Assembly (NCBI RefSeq): GCF_029227915.1
Contig: NC_079877.1
Location: 9,796,001 to 9,860,000, forward strand
Source of the DNA: Hydractinia symbiolongicarpus
Lineage: Eukaryota > Cnidaria > Hydrozoa > Anthoathecata > Hydractiniidae
DNA length: 64,000 bases
Direction of reading: 5' to 3'
Below the pieces are notes generated by a model, which saw only the letters and a program-made list of their open reading frames with translations, was not told the DNA's origin and searched no databases. Within the stretch, counting starts at the first letter, position 1; each line of letters opens with the position of its first letter. This document shows positions 26,449 through 38,639 of the stretch, one piece after another. The translations under genes were made by a program, and so were the position numbers.

Positions 26449-27859
26449 CACATATGAAAAGTGTTGTTATTTGACAAGCCTACTGAGTAATTGAATGTTT
26501 GCATCTTCATTAAAGGACCGTCTCAAAATTTCCATGCATAATTTGTATTATTCGTATCAAAACTTTGTATCAATGATCAGCCCTTAAAATTAGCTTCGGC
26601 ATTCGGCACTGCCGTAATTTTGTTGGGAAATTTAAATGAATAGTGTTATGAAAAACGCAAGGTATAGAAAACATTAAAGTCGGTCCCTTTCCTTCAAGCT
26701 GACACTCTTATGCTCGGCTGGTGCATTACACTGAGACTTGAACAAAAGACGGAAGACCATTTGAAACCATGCCACAAGTCAGTCCGACCTTCATCATCAC
26801 AGAGATTACTGTACTTTAATCCAGCTTTTGGACGAATGTTCTTGTGATGTAATACGAAAGAAAAAGCATGTTCAATAAAGTTTAAAAAATCTTTTTAAAA
26901 GGGAAATAAGAAATCAAGTATGTTTAGTAATAATAATCGAAAAAAAATCGTCTCCCACACGACACAGCAGGCAATAAGTCAGCCCTGCCCTTGGTTTTGT
27001 GAGAAAAGATGTCTCCTGTACAGTTTTGCTTTGCATTGAACTGTGCCTGTGACAAGCATTTTCGAAGCATGTCACCGGCGACTTCTGCGATATTCAACTT
27101 AATGATGCCTTGACCTTCAGTTTCTAAATAGCATGTGTACAACTTACTTCCTAATCAGTTTATTTTAAAACATAGAGAGCTAGTTGGGACAGAATTATTA
27201 ACTTAAGAAGTACATCATCGGAAAGGTAGGTCAATAGGACTTGTACTTTATTTTCATTTGTCATCGTTGTAAGGAGATTAATGCAAGGTTAATGACGAAA
27301 TTTTTTGCCAGCTAAAAAGCAAAAAAAAATATTGTTGACGCAATGTCACCGTAAAACATTTAATATGTATCTCACGTCAGCAATTTTAATGAAGATGGGT
27401 ATTTCTTAGAAATACATTTTAGAAATGCATTTTAGCGCGGAAGAACAATTATGTATTGGGTAAGGGATTACTCTAAAATAGCTCAGTTCTGCTTGACGTG
27501 TGTACAAAGTAGAACAAGGCGTGTGATAAAAAGCACACCCAAATTTCACCAAATGGCATGTATGGAGGTGTGCACGTGCGATCGCACACCAATTATGACC
27601 AAGACTGAACTACGTGATGCAGAAAGTGGTCTTTTATGTTAGTTTTATTAGAAATAAAAGAATCTGCAAACCAGCCATGTCTGTTTTTTATTAGCTATAA
27701 ATTTTTCTGCATTATTATGTTTTTTGTTTTATGTTTACAAAACTGTTGTTTAGGATTTATCGCATTATTATGGACTGACCTTATAAGTATATGTGCACAT
27801 TCATCCGAATGTCAGTGATTTTTCTATTATTTGCTGTTTTAGAAAAATGAAAGATTACA
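26449..27859. other. Intergenic region upstream of OAF
   Basis: No gene is supported. At about 27515-27590 the words GCGTGTGATAAAAAGCACAC and GGAGGTGTGCACGTGCGATC resemble the interior of the 202-bp TIR element at 47907-48108 in reverse orientation. This suggests a degraded relative. I cannot place the OAF promoter. Confidence 0.4.
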
Positions 27860-30411
27860 ATGCAAGTTTTAAACATCCTTATATGTATCTTGACCATTGG
27901 GGCACAATTTTTGATTTCAGAAAGAGTACATCTAAAAACCCTTTCTGATCACAATCAGATGTCACCTTTGATCATATCAATAAACTACACATCATCAGTA
28001 GTAGAGTATCAATATAGAGATCAAGATGACTCGTTAAAATCTTGGAATCTGTTTTATGATCAGGTAATTTTTTTATAATATTATATATATATTATTACTA
28101 ATATAAAGGGTACTATTTAACCAGCAATGTTCGTAGTGCTGGGCCAAAGTATTATTTACCAGCTGATAATCAGTCATAGATCATATTTGCAACCCCCTGA
28201 CTAGCTTCTCTGGTTGAATATTGAACTTCTTTTGAATGAGGCAAACAAGGAAGTTGAAAGAAATTGAAGAAAAAAATTGAAAAAAGGTGTAATTGTCTCA
28301 AGTCAAGAATCTGATCTTGAAAGCAAATCAGAGAACATTAAATAATGCATAAGCTGTGCTCTGCCAAAATTTTGGACGCAAGATGCAAAAAGAAACATCT
28401 CTCCATATTTTTCCACCATTACCTCTAAGAAAAACAACTCTGGAACGGGCTGCGAGCCATCGAAGTGGGATCAAATAGTATAGCTCTAACTTTTTTTACA
28501 AGTGTGTATACCTAAAATGAAATGCTGTACTTTATTTGGTCTGGAGGGGATTACCCCCTGTGGACTCCCTTTTCCTCTTCCCTTGTCATAACATTTTCGA
28601 AAAACCCAGCTTGAAAAGGGTTGTAATAGTTCTTTTGATCCATCTTTAACTCTTGAAAGAGAATAACCAATCAACTAAAACATTAAAGGAACATAATGAT
28701 CATATCGGAATATGGTCACTGATAACGTATGACAAGCTATATTAACTAAAACATCTAAAGCTACCCCTCAATAAATAGTGTCAGCCTCTATACATTTTAC
28801 TGAAACATGGAATGTTTGTTTTTATTTTTTAGAACATTCAAATATTCAGAAGTGCAGTATTTGGGGAAATTGTGCTTGGTCAACCAATATACAGATTTAC
28901 CTGTTTTATGCTGTCATTAGATGGGAATAATGTTGTACCATTTAAAGCTTTTGATAAGCTTAACCAGGTAATTTTATCAAAAACCTAAGTAAGTTAAGTT
29001 GACTTGCTGTTGTATACAGGCAAAGGCACAGGCAATCAAACATCCTTATTATCGTTGTCTATTTTGTTTATAGTTTTATTTACAGCATTTGTAATGAAAT
29101 TAACAACAAACCCTTTAATTAAGTCAATTATTAGCAAGTTAAAAAACTAAAATCATGTATATGTAAATTGAAATTGAATTCGACAAGTCATTTATTAAAT
29201 TTTAAAAAAGTAGTCTAATCTTTATAAACGGATATTACATTGTTTATCGTCAAATTTCATGATTTATTAACTCAAGGTGTTTAGTTTTAACAACCAGAAC
29301 TGGATCTAAATATCGAACACTTCAGAGTTAATGAATCAGATATTTAACTTTAAATGACATGTAATATCTGTTGTACTGTCTACCATAAATAAGGATAAGA
29401 AACATATATATACCAAGTTTTTGACAATTTAAGAATTTTTAAAGTTATAATCTACAGATCAAGAAAAACAATAAACCTGATATCAATTAAGAATGGTGAT
29501 GATTACATTGCATTGTATTTTAAAAAAAACAATGACCGTGCAATATCACACAGTTATTACACAAAGGTGCAGAACATGTGAATTTCTTGTAGATAAAAAA
29601 GATTACAAGTATTTTATATATACTACTCTTAATTTTTAGACGTATCTCAAAAATAAGCAAGAAGCTGACACCGAACTTGCTTTGCAATTTTATTTACTTG
29701 ATAGCAGCATTTTAAAGTCACAGCTTCAAGATTATGGCAATGAAGTATTTAAAAGTTGCTTTGAGGCCTCAGAAGTGTACACAACAAGAAAGGATATCAT
29801 GAAAATTGCAGGTATATTATATATAATGTTTATTATCTGAAATGGAGAGAAATATATGACATTGGTTATTAAGTTATTAAGTGGTAATAAATTAGGAAAC
29901 CAAGCTTAAGGTTATTCATTAAACAATTTTTACTATTTTTTACTATTTTTTTGAATTCTTTTTTTTTTTGCAATAAAAGTTTTGTTGAGTTCCTCTCACA
30001 ATGCAGAGGTTTTTCTTATCAATTAGCAACTTTTTATGAATTTTGGAATGTTACTTTGAATTATAAAACTTCCCGTACTAAATTATAGCATATTCCATCG
30101 TTTTTTTAATTAGTGCACACATACTATAAATTCCTTTAGAGAGAAACAAGAACTTCAATTTGTTATCTACTGTTAAATTTTTAAACAATCAGCCATCATT
30201 ATCACTTAGCCAATTCCCTTATTGTCACAGTGCACCACCAGACTGGTCACCAAGTTGCTTATGTGTCACAAGTATAAGTATCAACTGGTACCCTTGTTCC
30301 TATAAAACATGTCAAAGCGAAAATGGGGAAAAGTCTGTTTGTGGTATAGAGTCGTGTAAGCAAACGCATAGATTTGTTTATCTGGTCGAGAAGCTGAAGT
30401 TGTGTTTTTAG
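27860..30411 (+). CDS. oaf: Out at first protein (OAF) homologue
   Basis: Four coding exons, 27860-28063, 28833-28967, 29640-29811 and 30140-30411, have GT-AG borders and matching phases. They give about 260 residues; human OAF, recalled as about 273, is similar. A hydrophobic signal peptide (residues 1 to about 20) indicates secretion. Exon 2 contains IQIFRSAVFGEIVLGQP, corresponding to the family's conserved VFRALILGELEKGQ region. The C-terminal cysteine-rich domain is diagnostic: CLCVTSISINWYPCSYKTC followed by CGIESCKQTHRFVYLVEKLKLC, matching the WYPC...CGI.SC...F...LC spacing in vertebrate and Drosophila OAF. OAF is a conserved secreted protein of poorly known function, first described in Drosophila development. 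Stop codon TAG follows CF. The start is the first ATG that gives the signal peptide. Confidence 0.9.
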
Positions 30412-32766
30412 TTAAAGAGTTTTGTACATGTAAGTCTATTAGTATTTTTCACTCAAAGTAAAAGCTGCAAACTTTTTTGTTTGCGTTGAATTGGTATGCT
30501 TTATTATAATAATTATGATCTTTTAAAAGTAGTTTAGACTTCTTTTTTTATATAAGAAAATAATGTGTTTTTATTTTATATTTGTATTTAAAATATTTAA
30601 TACATGCTTTAATTTGTCATGGATTAGTTGGATACTAAAACCTTTCTTGTTTTAAAATTTCCTAATTTTTTGTAACTATAAGTTCTGACTATATTTATAT
30701 TTTGCTTCATTTCCATGCATTATGTCATTAAGTACATGGTTATCATTACACAATAACAAAAACACTTATAGGGTAGAAGTTGGTTGGACAGAACAATATT
30801 TTCGTGAGGCAAACATTTTTATGGGGATGTGTTGACTTCCCTTAATTTATTTAAAAAATCTACCTAGTATCGTATCTCTTTGACATTTCTTTGAGTCAAA
30901 CCTGTGTTGCGTCCATGTTTTATCTGGACGTATTCAACCTATTGAGACAACATTTTGCCTGTCTTTTCCGGTACAAGATTTCATCAAATTATACTTCCTC
31001 AAACAACACAGTTGGTATTCTCGCCTCAGATATATAAAAATGTTTGTGTTATACTCACGTTTTCAGGGATTTTTGAAAATTTTTTTGCATTCGCAAACTG
31101 ATTTAATTGAAATCCGATCTATTTTTCATACTTTTGCCTCCAAATTTCTGTACTAACGGCGACTAAATAATTACCAGACTTGCTGTATTTAAAAAGTTGC
31201 TACAATTTATTGAAAAACTCTTGCAGTCACGTCGCAAGAGCATACCTAGCCATTAATCAGTTTGCGTTGTCTTGTTTTCTTTGTTGATGGTGGCGTCCAC
31301 TATGCAGGTGGTTTAAAACTATATTCATCATCCATTATTTCCCGTGTCCATTTTTATTGCACAATTCATCTTGGAGTTATACCTGTGCATCGTCGAACTT
31401 GTCACTGCATAATTAAACTTTCTCTTCTCTCTGAGAAGCATCATTATCACAAAAACCAAAGAAATATTTTCGAAAAATTTTGCAATCCAAATCAAATAAA
31501 ATCCCATGTTTTCAAAAATCAACTGGGTAATCTTTGAGAACTTCGGCACAAAATATCGGTCTTTTTGCCAAATAGTTAACCTAGATTCTTCCTTTTTTCT
31601 GATTTGTCAGTAGCTATAACCTAACTTCTTTAAATAATTCCGACAACAGCACAGACAGATAGTCGTTAAGATGTAATTGTACATTCTTCTTTTCTTAGCC
31701 CTAATTATATATTTGTTATACTTTTCTGTCAATGATTTAGACCTACCAAAATTTGAGCGTCTTCTTGATTATGGACCGTATCAGCAAGTCAAAAGGCAAA
31801 CCGTTCTTAAGTTACGCAATTTTTTGGATTTTCAAAATTTAGACTACACTGGAAAAAATATTTTAAGAAAATGTGATAAAAAAGTTAATTATAGGCCTTC
31901 TTTTATTATTTTATATCTCATGTGTTTTTGTTTTAGTGTGTTTCTTCTTTGAAAGATTGCCACCTGCGTGCGTCCAGGCCGGTCGGGAAAATTTACCCCT
32001 GCGAGCGCTGAATGGCTCACATAAATTAATCCGCGTAAGCAATCCACGCGCGATCACAAAAGCTTGTACAAATTAATTTGAGTGAGTGATCAAAAAGTTT
32101 AAAATATGTTATTCCTTGTTTAAATGCCTATATTTTAGTGTTAGGGTCCCTTTCCTCGTTGTTTTATTGTGTTGCATAACGAAAGATGTGTGTTCTTATT
32201 ACCGCCATATTGAATTTGTTTACTTATAATTTCAGTCTAATAAAAGTGGGAACAGCAAACTATAATTATCAAGGGAGGAAAAACAATAGGCATTTCCAGA
32301 AGACTAAAAAAAGAGAAGTATTAACAAGACTTGAGTCATTTAAAAAAATATTTTTGTTTAAAGTTTAAGATCTTTTACAACTACTCCGAATCAGAAAATA
32401 CAACAACGCTGCTGTCATTATCGGTACTGTTGCTGTCTTTATTGTCTTACAAGGAAATCGTGGTTACATTAACTGAGCTGGAACAGGACTTCTTATGTGG
32501 TGGTTCCCACGTTGTGCATTTCTTATTCAAGATATTTTATTATAGTTATTTCTGTGATCTTCCCTTTCTTTTTCTGTCCAGATCTTGTTATTTAAATTGA
32601 TACACAAAAGATTCTCGATGCTGATGTAGCTCGTGCTTAACCTCCTAATCTGATAAAAGAAGTGTAAGTAGGATAAATGCTACCTCCATCCTAGAGTTTA
32701 CTGCTTAAATACACATAACTAACTCAGCCAACATTCACAACTTTGGAAACTCAGTACGTTTGAAGG
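30412..32766. other. Intergenic DNA, no gene supported
   Basis: Short AT-rich open frames only. A stretch at 31677-31952 has protein-like composition in part (DLDLPKFERLLDYGPYQQ) but no family or splice partner I recognise. CAACAACG and TACATGTACATAC simple sequence occurs near its right end. Confidence 0.4.
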
Positions 32767-33283
32767 CTAGCATTGTCTCTTCCCCCAAATTGATTGGCTT
32801 TTATGAAGCTTCTTAATGAACGGAAGAGCCACAACTTCATCATACTCAACAAAATCCAACAACTGCGTAATACATACACATGTATGTACGTACTGTACTG
32901 TAAATGTATGTACATGTACATACATTTCTTTTATCTTATCAAACCCAAAATATTTATTGTCAGTAGGCCACCTCTTACAATCGAACCATGTCATCGATTC
33001 TAAAACTGGCTCCTGAAAATCAGCAAGCTTCGCTTCAAGTAATTCTTTTAACAAATTGCAAACATCTTTTTTCTTCCTATTGACTAAATTTGCAGAATCT
33101 TCGTTGAGGTATGTAATATTTTGAAATTCGATGGTGATACGTTGCTTGTTGACATTTTCTTTGTGACCTTCCTCACCCTTAGGAAGATTTAGGCAGATCG
33201 TTTTCTATACGAAAAGATGCTAGATATCTCACAAGCATGTCTTCATCCATGTCCGAGGATGCCATCCAGAATACAGTTGTCAT
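32767..33283 (-). pseudogene. Degenerate transposase-like fragment (possibly hAT-related)
   Basis: Two overlapping minus-strand frames look like one interrupted protein. The first is 33283-33179, beginning MTTVFWMASSDMDEDMLVRY. It switches to another frame at the LPKS/LPKG point and continues to 32767 through NITYLNEDSANLVNRKKK, LLKELLEAKLADFQEP, VLESMTWFDCKRWP and LLDFVEYDEVVALPF. The ESM.WFD...W segment recalls the C-terminal part of hAT-type (DUF4371/ZNF862-like) proteins in invertebrate genomes. That match is from memory and weak. A VHVHTFTVQYVHTC insert reflects local TACATGTACAT simple sequence. No termini were found. Confidence 0.35.
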
Positions 33284-36134
33284 TTTGAATTGTACTATTT
33301 GTCTCATGTATCATATTTTTTCAATTGTCAATGTTTTCTTGTGAGGTTGAGATGCAAAACAAGTTTAATATAACATTTCTTTAGAAACAATAATATACAT
33401 GTATGTAATATACAAGATATTTCAATTGTGACTGTCCCCAAAGACCAGCCAAAGCAATCCTGCCTCTCAAATTACGTAATAGGTCAAGTTACAATAATTC
33501 CATTTAAGATTATCTTGAAACGTGAACATAAGTAGCTTTAAAAGTAGGTAGCTAGCTAGGTGGTATATTTATAACATAACACTGAGCGCTAAATGTTATA
33601 TCTTGATATCTGAGGCATTTATCTAGTTATTATGCACACAACAATCCAGTTAAAAACATCTCTAATCGTGCAACAAGCAAGTCTTTAAGAATGCGTTTGC
33701 TATACGATCTTTTCAGGCAGTGTTACGAATAAAAATCAACCATCTTGGTCTTACACTAACAGTTGCAAAGTGTGTTGTTGTTGCAACCCACACTTGGAAT
33801 GCATGATTCGATTTAATTTCAGCTAACTATATGCAACAACACACCATCAGTTGCATCAGTTCAGTTTTTTCACTTTATTGGACTTAGTTTAAGTTTAATA
33901 CAAGGTCTTGATGTATGCAAAAACATTTTAACACCATGATGCAAGTTGATCCTGGCCCGTCAATTGACAGGCCACTGTGTCTATAGATGGGCTGTTCCAT
34001 CTATAGACGGACTGTGTTCTAAATTGGGTCAGAATGATAATACTTCACACTTGCACGTCTTCAAAATAAAGATCGCAAGGCTTTGTTGTGTTGTTAAACA
34101 CTTGGGTTCTTGTATGCAACCACCCTGTTTAATCGATAGAATATATTTAGAACAAACCCACCCAGCTAAAACAATGTGTTATTAAATACATTTTATCTGA
34201 ATAAATAACATAGAATATAAAGCTTGTAGCATAAAAAATATTATGCTAAATCCTGCTCATAGCACCTGAAATGTAACTAGGATTTGTTTATATTAATATA
34301 AATCCTATGTTTTATACAATGGCTCTATTGATCCGTAAATTTGTTTACCCCAGGTGAGTTGCATGGGCATTGTATTAGAGCATGAGCAAGAAACTTGGTG
34401 CAAAACGTAATTAAAACCTATGAAGGACAACAATTGTACAGAAAGGATAGATAAGTGTTTCATGCAATGCTTAAACTTAAAATTCTATCCTTTATTATCA
34501 ACACTCTTTTTCTTGGCTCCTAATCTCTTGCGATGCACAAAACGCCTCTCATGGGGTACTCAACGTATTAAACATCCGTATATGACCACGAAAACTATAC
34601 AAATTAGTGTGGTTCTATAGCCATTCATCCTTTCACACCATTCACTAGTAAGTAGGAGATTGCTATGCAGACATGTGATTTGCAGTGCTACCAGCTTGGT
34701 ACGCAGCTAAATCACTTAGGTTTACTGTGTTGGGACCTACCATTATGCTTCACCTTTTATTTAAACCATAAACTATTAATTAGCATAGAAAGGTCAAAGC
34801 AGATAAGTATAGATATGCAGACTCTGTTATTTTTGTTATATGAGGGGTGACTGAAGTTGTTGTAAAATTATTCACCGTTTTTTTTTCATGCTCGCTATAA
34901 GTATGCAAGATTTTTGAGTGCTGTGATTTCTAATTGTGTTCGAGGAAATTGTGCACGTTTAGAGCTGCTGGTTTGTAAAAAATTTTTAAATGACTTTTGT
35001 TTTTTCATTTTCTTTCATTCCGGTTTACAAGCAAAGTCATTGTGTTCTTGTAAAATGTTGATATTGAGGTGTTTTACTTCTTCCCTACACAAGTGTTTTT
35101 ACTTTTTTCACACTGTGTTTTGCATGAGCTTATCATGTTTTTGTGGTGTTCATTAGTATTGCTGCAAGTAACTAACTACTGCAAGAGTACATGGTCCACC
35201 CTTAAACTGTTGGATGGGCCAGAGCGATACTTATGAATGAAGTAAATGGCTCTTTTCGAGATGATTCTTTTTCAGACTCTACAGAATATATATTTCTTGT
35301 CCTCTGACCTTATACTGGTAATTTTTGACTCCATGTCATCCTCAAAAAGTTGAGAGTCCACCTATAACTGTCACATTTTACGGCATACCTGAGAACAGAT
35401 CATTAAGCTAATGTGATGGTTAGCTTAAATTACCAGGGCAGCAATTTTCACGTGACTCCTCACTTTTTAATATCAACTTTTTTCGATAATGACTCACACA
35501 TTTTACATTTCGCCACCAAAATAAAGAATTCAGAATAAACTTTTTCCTCATGAAAGATCTAACAAATAAAAATAGAGCTTGCTCGTTTTACTTCATCGTT
35601 TTTTGATAAAATGAACCAAGACGAATGATCAAACGTTCTAATATTCAAAAATCTCAGAAACCACACAGCTCAGCCATTTTGATACCTAGAAGACAGTCAC
35701 ACCCTAGATGGATTATACAACAAATCGATAAAACGGGTAATATTGAATGTTTTATATGCGTCCAGATAAAATCCTCACAGTTATTGTTCCTGCCAAAGTA
35801 ACTGACACGATTTAACATATATAACTTTTATATATAACTCTGCCAAACAAAGGTTTTTAAACGGCAAAATAATTTTACACAAATGGTAAAGTTTATGCCT
35901 AACTTGCAGTGCAGCAACAACAACAAAAATATGTGCTGGTCAACACCTAGAATAAACAAAAACAGTTTTTCATGTCATATCTTGCAAAAATGCAAAAAGG
36001 TGATTTATATATATATGCCTAGGGCTATTTCCATTATGTAAAGAATAAGGGTAATGACATCAAGCATCCCTCAAAACGAAGCAGACCCTAAGGAACACAA
36101 CTTGATATAATTGAAATCAGAAACCTTTATACAC
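33284..36134. other. Intergenic AT-rich DNA
   Basis: No gene, tRNA or transposon ends recognised in about 2.85 kb. Frames are short and composition-driven. A CATCTATAGA motif occurs twice near 33975-34010. Confidence 0.45.
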
Positions 36135-36672
36135 ATAACGACTCAATACATTCATAAAGACTCGATACATTCATAAAGACTCGATACATTCATAAAGACT
36201 CAATACATTCATAAAGACTCGATACATTCATAAAGACTCAATACATTCATAAAGACTCGATACATTCATAAAGACTCGATACATTCATAAAGACTCGATA
36301 CATTCATAAAGACTCGATACATTCATAAAGACTCGATACATTCATAAAGACTCGATACATTCATAAAGACTCGATACATTCATAAAGACTCGATACATTC
36401 ATAAAGACTCGATACATTCATAAAGACTCGATACATTCATAAAGACTCAATACATTCATAACGACTCAATACATTCATAAAGACTCGATACATTCATAAA
36501 GACTCGATACATTCATAAAGACTCGATACATTCATAAAGACTCGATACATTCATAAAGACTCGATACATTCATAAAGACTCGATACATTCATAAAGACTC
36601 GATACATTCATAAAGACTCGATACATTCATAAAGACTCGATACATTCATAAAGACTCAATACATTCATAAAG
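36135..36672. repeat. 19-bp tandem satellite, about 28 copies
   Basis: The unit CATTCATAAAGACTCGATA is repeated about 28 times head to tail with almost no divergence. Occasional CTCAATA and one or two AACGACT variants cluster at the edges and in the middle. There are no spacers of unique sequence, so it is not a CRISPR array. Confidence 0.95.
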
Positions 36673-36828
36673 TAACATTAAATCACATATAAACAAAGAC
36701 TTCATACATAAACAAAACAAAGACTGTTTCAGTTATTGGACGGCTTTTCCGTTGATCATGGGTAAGGATGCTGTTATGATTTTTAAAAGTATAGTAATAG
36801 CAATAATAATTTTATATACCGTTTTTCC

Positions 36829-38110
36829 TCCAATAAGCGCCGCCCTCTATTAAGCGCCGCCCTCTAATAAGCGCCGCACCTAAAATTCGAATTTCGAAAT
36901 AAGCGCCGCCCTCTAATAAGCGCCGCACCCTCAAATGCGGCGCTTATTAGAAAATCAAGAGAAAATGAGATTTCAATGCTTTTATTCGAACTCTATAGTC
37001 TTCTTATTGCAATATTCATTTACATTAAGTTCTAAATAGCTAAATTTACATTTCTTCTTATTAAGTTCCTCATAAAGAATGTTTGCAATTTTACTGTTGG
37101 TTGAACAGCAAAGAAACTTGGCAGGGACGACCAAGCCAAGCTCTCGTTTCCTTTTTCCCGTTACTTTTGCGATCATCGTGTTGTTTTTATCAGATTTCAA
37201 AAATTGTTTCGTTAGTTTGGATAGTTCAATGGGTAAATGTCCGACTAAAAACTCATCATCCTTTTCTCCCTTAGATACTGGTTCGATCGCGACCTCAGTT
37301 TCTTTGACTGCTTCAGTTTCCTTTGCTGCTTTACTTCCTTTGGTTGATTTTCTTCCTTTGGCTTTGGTTACTTTGTTCGTTTTGTTTGTTTCGCTTGGTT
37401 CACTTTTCTCGTTTTCAACCGCTGGTGTAGTACTTGATTCTGATTCTGTCTTTTTATTTTCTTCTGTAGGTTTTTTGTCGGATTCATCTTCACCTTTTAC
37501 TGTAACCTGTGGCTTTAGTTTGTATACACCTATGGCGTTTTGATCATATTCTTTGGCCTCTTCTCTTTCGTCTGGTTTGCAGTTAAGTTTCTCTCCCAGA
37601 GTTGGAGTCCAAACATCTTTGTAGACATGGTGGCCTCGTATGTTTGTTTCAAACTTCACAATAAAGGCAAATGAAAAGAGTCAAATAAATCCTTTTGAAA
37701 ACATAACTTTCCTTTTGAGAACATAACAGATTCGGATGTTGAGGATGCATGCGGGCCGTTTCATTTGATTGACTCTGATCAAGAAAGCGACGAAGAAATT
37801 GATGTTTGAAATTATCTTTGTTATATTTGATAGAAAGAGAACAGGAAAAGACACGATAATTCACCCGTTATTTCTTTCTCGTACGTTACTTACCCCTCTA
37901 TAGAACCCCAAATCTATCAAAAAAACTTTTACTAAGGATAGCATTCAACCAACGGATTGAATTTGAAGAATAGGCAAAAACTTCAGAAACTTGAAATCTG
38001 AAATTTCGAAATAAGCGCCGCCCTCTATTAAGCGCCGCCCTCTAATAAGCGCCGCACCTAAAATCACAAAAATTAAATAAGCGCCGCGGCGCTTATTAGA
38101 GGAAATACGG
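36829..38110. mobile_element. TIR element with GCGCCGC subterminal repeats carrying a HIRAN-like ORF
   Basis: Ends CCGTTTTTCCTCCAATAAGC (left) and, as inverse complement, CCGTATTTCCTCTAATAAGC (right) are flanked by TA on both sides. The motif CCTCTAATAAGCGCCGC and variants recur four to five times inside each end, with one inverted copy at each inner edge. This dense subterminal arrangement resembles transposase-binding arrays. The 1282-bp element encloses one minus-strand ORF (36982-37659) and no recognisable transposase. Confidence 0.8.
36982..37659 (-). CDS. HIRAN-like protein inside the TIR element
   Basis: About 225 residues. The N-terminal IRGHHVYKDVWTPTLGEKL and YDQNAIGVYK, together with the C-terminal VGHLPIELSKLTKQFL and VTGKRKRELGLVVPAKF, form the halves of a domain that resembles HIRAN (a DNA-binding domain named for HIP116 and Rad5). 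The pattern G.HVYKD.WTP...GE...D..AVGV...VGHLP..IS is one I recall from many cnidarian proteins. The halves are separated by roughly 100 residues rich in Lys, Glu, Ser and Thr, unlike the compact family form. No in-frame ATG lies upstream of the conserved start (37659 is GTG), so a short 5' exon is likely. Its location between terminal inverted repeats suggests a transposon-encoded or captured protein. Confidence 0.6.
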   Translation of the reverse strand: MKFETNIRGHHVYKDVWTPTLGEKLNCKPDEREEAKEYDQNAIGVYKLKPQVTVKGEDESDKKPTEENKKTESESSTTPAVENEKSEPSETNKTNKVTKAKGRKSTKGSKAAKETEAVKETEVAIEPVSKGEKDDEFLVGHLPIELSKLTKQFLKSDKNNTMIAKVTGKRKRELGLVVPAKFLCCSTNSKIANILYEELNKKKCKFSYLELNVNEYCNKKTIEFE

Positions 38111-38639
38111 TACTCATTTAATACGAACTGCTAAAATATTTTGTTTTATAAACAACAACATGTCACAAATATAATTAGTATTCCTTATGCAAGCCATATT
38201 CCACATTTCTGCAATTAATCCAAGACTCTTCTTCTGCAGCCTCGCCCCAAAACCCACCTATTACACACTTGTTTCACAGCCTTACTTTTCTTTCCTTTAC
38301 TTTATTCACTTTGGTCATTTTTTTAGTTTTGACACAGCTTTTCTTTTTCTAGTTCTTTGATGTTAGATTTATTCAGTAAAGGTGTACCAATTATTCCTTC
38401 TTACCTCTCTGAACGTCTCGACTTTTGTTTTTTGGTACCTTCAAGATTTTATTGAAAGAAACTCCTATAGAAAAAATCTTTACTAGGTGAATCTACTGCA
38501 GTTGCGAAAAACAGATATCTGAGTTTTCCAGAACTTGTTGGAGTTGAAGTTAGTACTGGTAACGCAACATGTTGTGTTAGTGTCAGTAGTTTTGCGTGTC
38601 ATTTAAGGCAACAGGTGAGGCCGATGTTGTGACAGCTTC

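Noticed and set aside
36135-36672. Regular short repeats as a CRISPR array
   Set aside because: Units are contiguous with no unique spacers and the context is animal DNA.
37079-37543. Plus-strand ORF opposite the HIRAN-like gene
   Set aside because: It is antisense to the recognised domain and low in complexity.
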